NCBI GenBank assembly: GCA_014621425.1
Contig: JAANBB010000619.1
Span: 1 to 19,497, forward strand
DNA length: 19,497 nucleotides
Origin: Cylindrodendrum hubeiense
Taxonomy: Eukaryota; Ascomycota; Sordariomycetes; Hypocreales; Nectriaceae
Reading direction: 5' to 3'
Position 1 is the stretch's first letter. Each line of letters opens with the position of its first letter. The translations under genes were made by a program, and so were the position numbers. Under the pieces are notes generated by a model. It ran no database searches. It was given only the letters and a program-made list of their open reading frames with translations, and was not told the DNA's origin. This document shows positions 19,347 through 19,497 of this stretch, in pieces.

Positions 19347-19497
19347 TAATTGTTAGTGCATGGGAATTCTGCCACATTTCCTCTTTGTACCCCTTGGCAT
19401 TTAACCCATCACGATCAAAATAATCTTACCTCTAGGAATAATCATTATAAACATCCTAATAGCCACTCTTAGAGCCCACCCCCGATCAGCCCCCCCC
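19347..19497. other. Normal-composition DNA after the AT-rich block
   Basis: Composition changes abruptly to ordinary genomic levels. No gene, repeat or RNA can be supported in 151 bases. On the minus strand a short open stretch exists, but it is too short to interpret. The final bases are a C run. Confidence 0.4.

Overview
This is nuclear DNA of a filamentous ascomycete (Pezizomycotina). The evidence is short introns of 48-105 nt with GT..AG ends and CTAAC-type branch sites, typical fungal gene families (a DUF7025-type AAA+ ATPase, a PTH11-like rhodopsin-family membrane protein, a GH43 glycosidase), and a block of AT-rich transposon relics whose stop codons carry the mark of repeat-induced point mutation (RIP). 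The species cannot be named from the sequence. Family names come from recalled family patterns; no database was searched. Layout: 1-660 is non-coding, with a short 10-bp tandem repeat. 661-2610 (minus, 3 exons, 611 aa) is a DUF7708-type protein with a degenerate NTPase-like C-terminus. After a 614-bp shared upstream region, 3225-6784 (plus, 6 exons, 1072 aa) encodes a DUF7025 plus AAA+ ATPase. 6785-9578 is a long gene-poor stretch with a 14-bp minisatellite and a doubtful minus-strand coding trace. 9579-10965 (plus, 5 exons, 382 aa) is a PTH11-like seven-helix receptor. 11550-13468 (plus, 6 exons, 550 aa) is a GH43 beta-xylosidase-like enzyme without a signal peptide. 13693-14081 (minus) holds what may be the tail of a gene cut off by a transposon. 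From about 14128 to 19346 the window is a nested transposon graveyard. A pogo/Fot1-like DNA transposon (14128-16082) is riddled with RIP-type stops but can be read in one frame once a 284-bp solo LTR (15038-15321, with 5-bp target duplication TTATT) is removed. The LTR itself is not RIP-mutated and is therefore younger. At 16083 a Ty3/gypsy-like element (LTR start TGTCACAG) interrupts the transposase. Its gag frame runs about 2.4 kb without a frameshift but with dozens of stops, and all four zinc-knuckle ligands now read as tyrosine. The block ends with 85-bp direct repeats flanking a 33-bp inverted and tandem repeat array. Normal base composition returns abruptly at about 19347. How the genes may work together: the receptor and the GH43 enzyme could belong to a plant-polymer sensing and use neighbourhood. 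The divergent DUF7708 and AAA+ genes are the best candidate for an undescribed two-protein system, but only their arrangement supports that. The strongest direct observation is the layered history of the transposon block.
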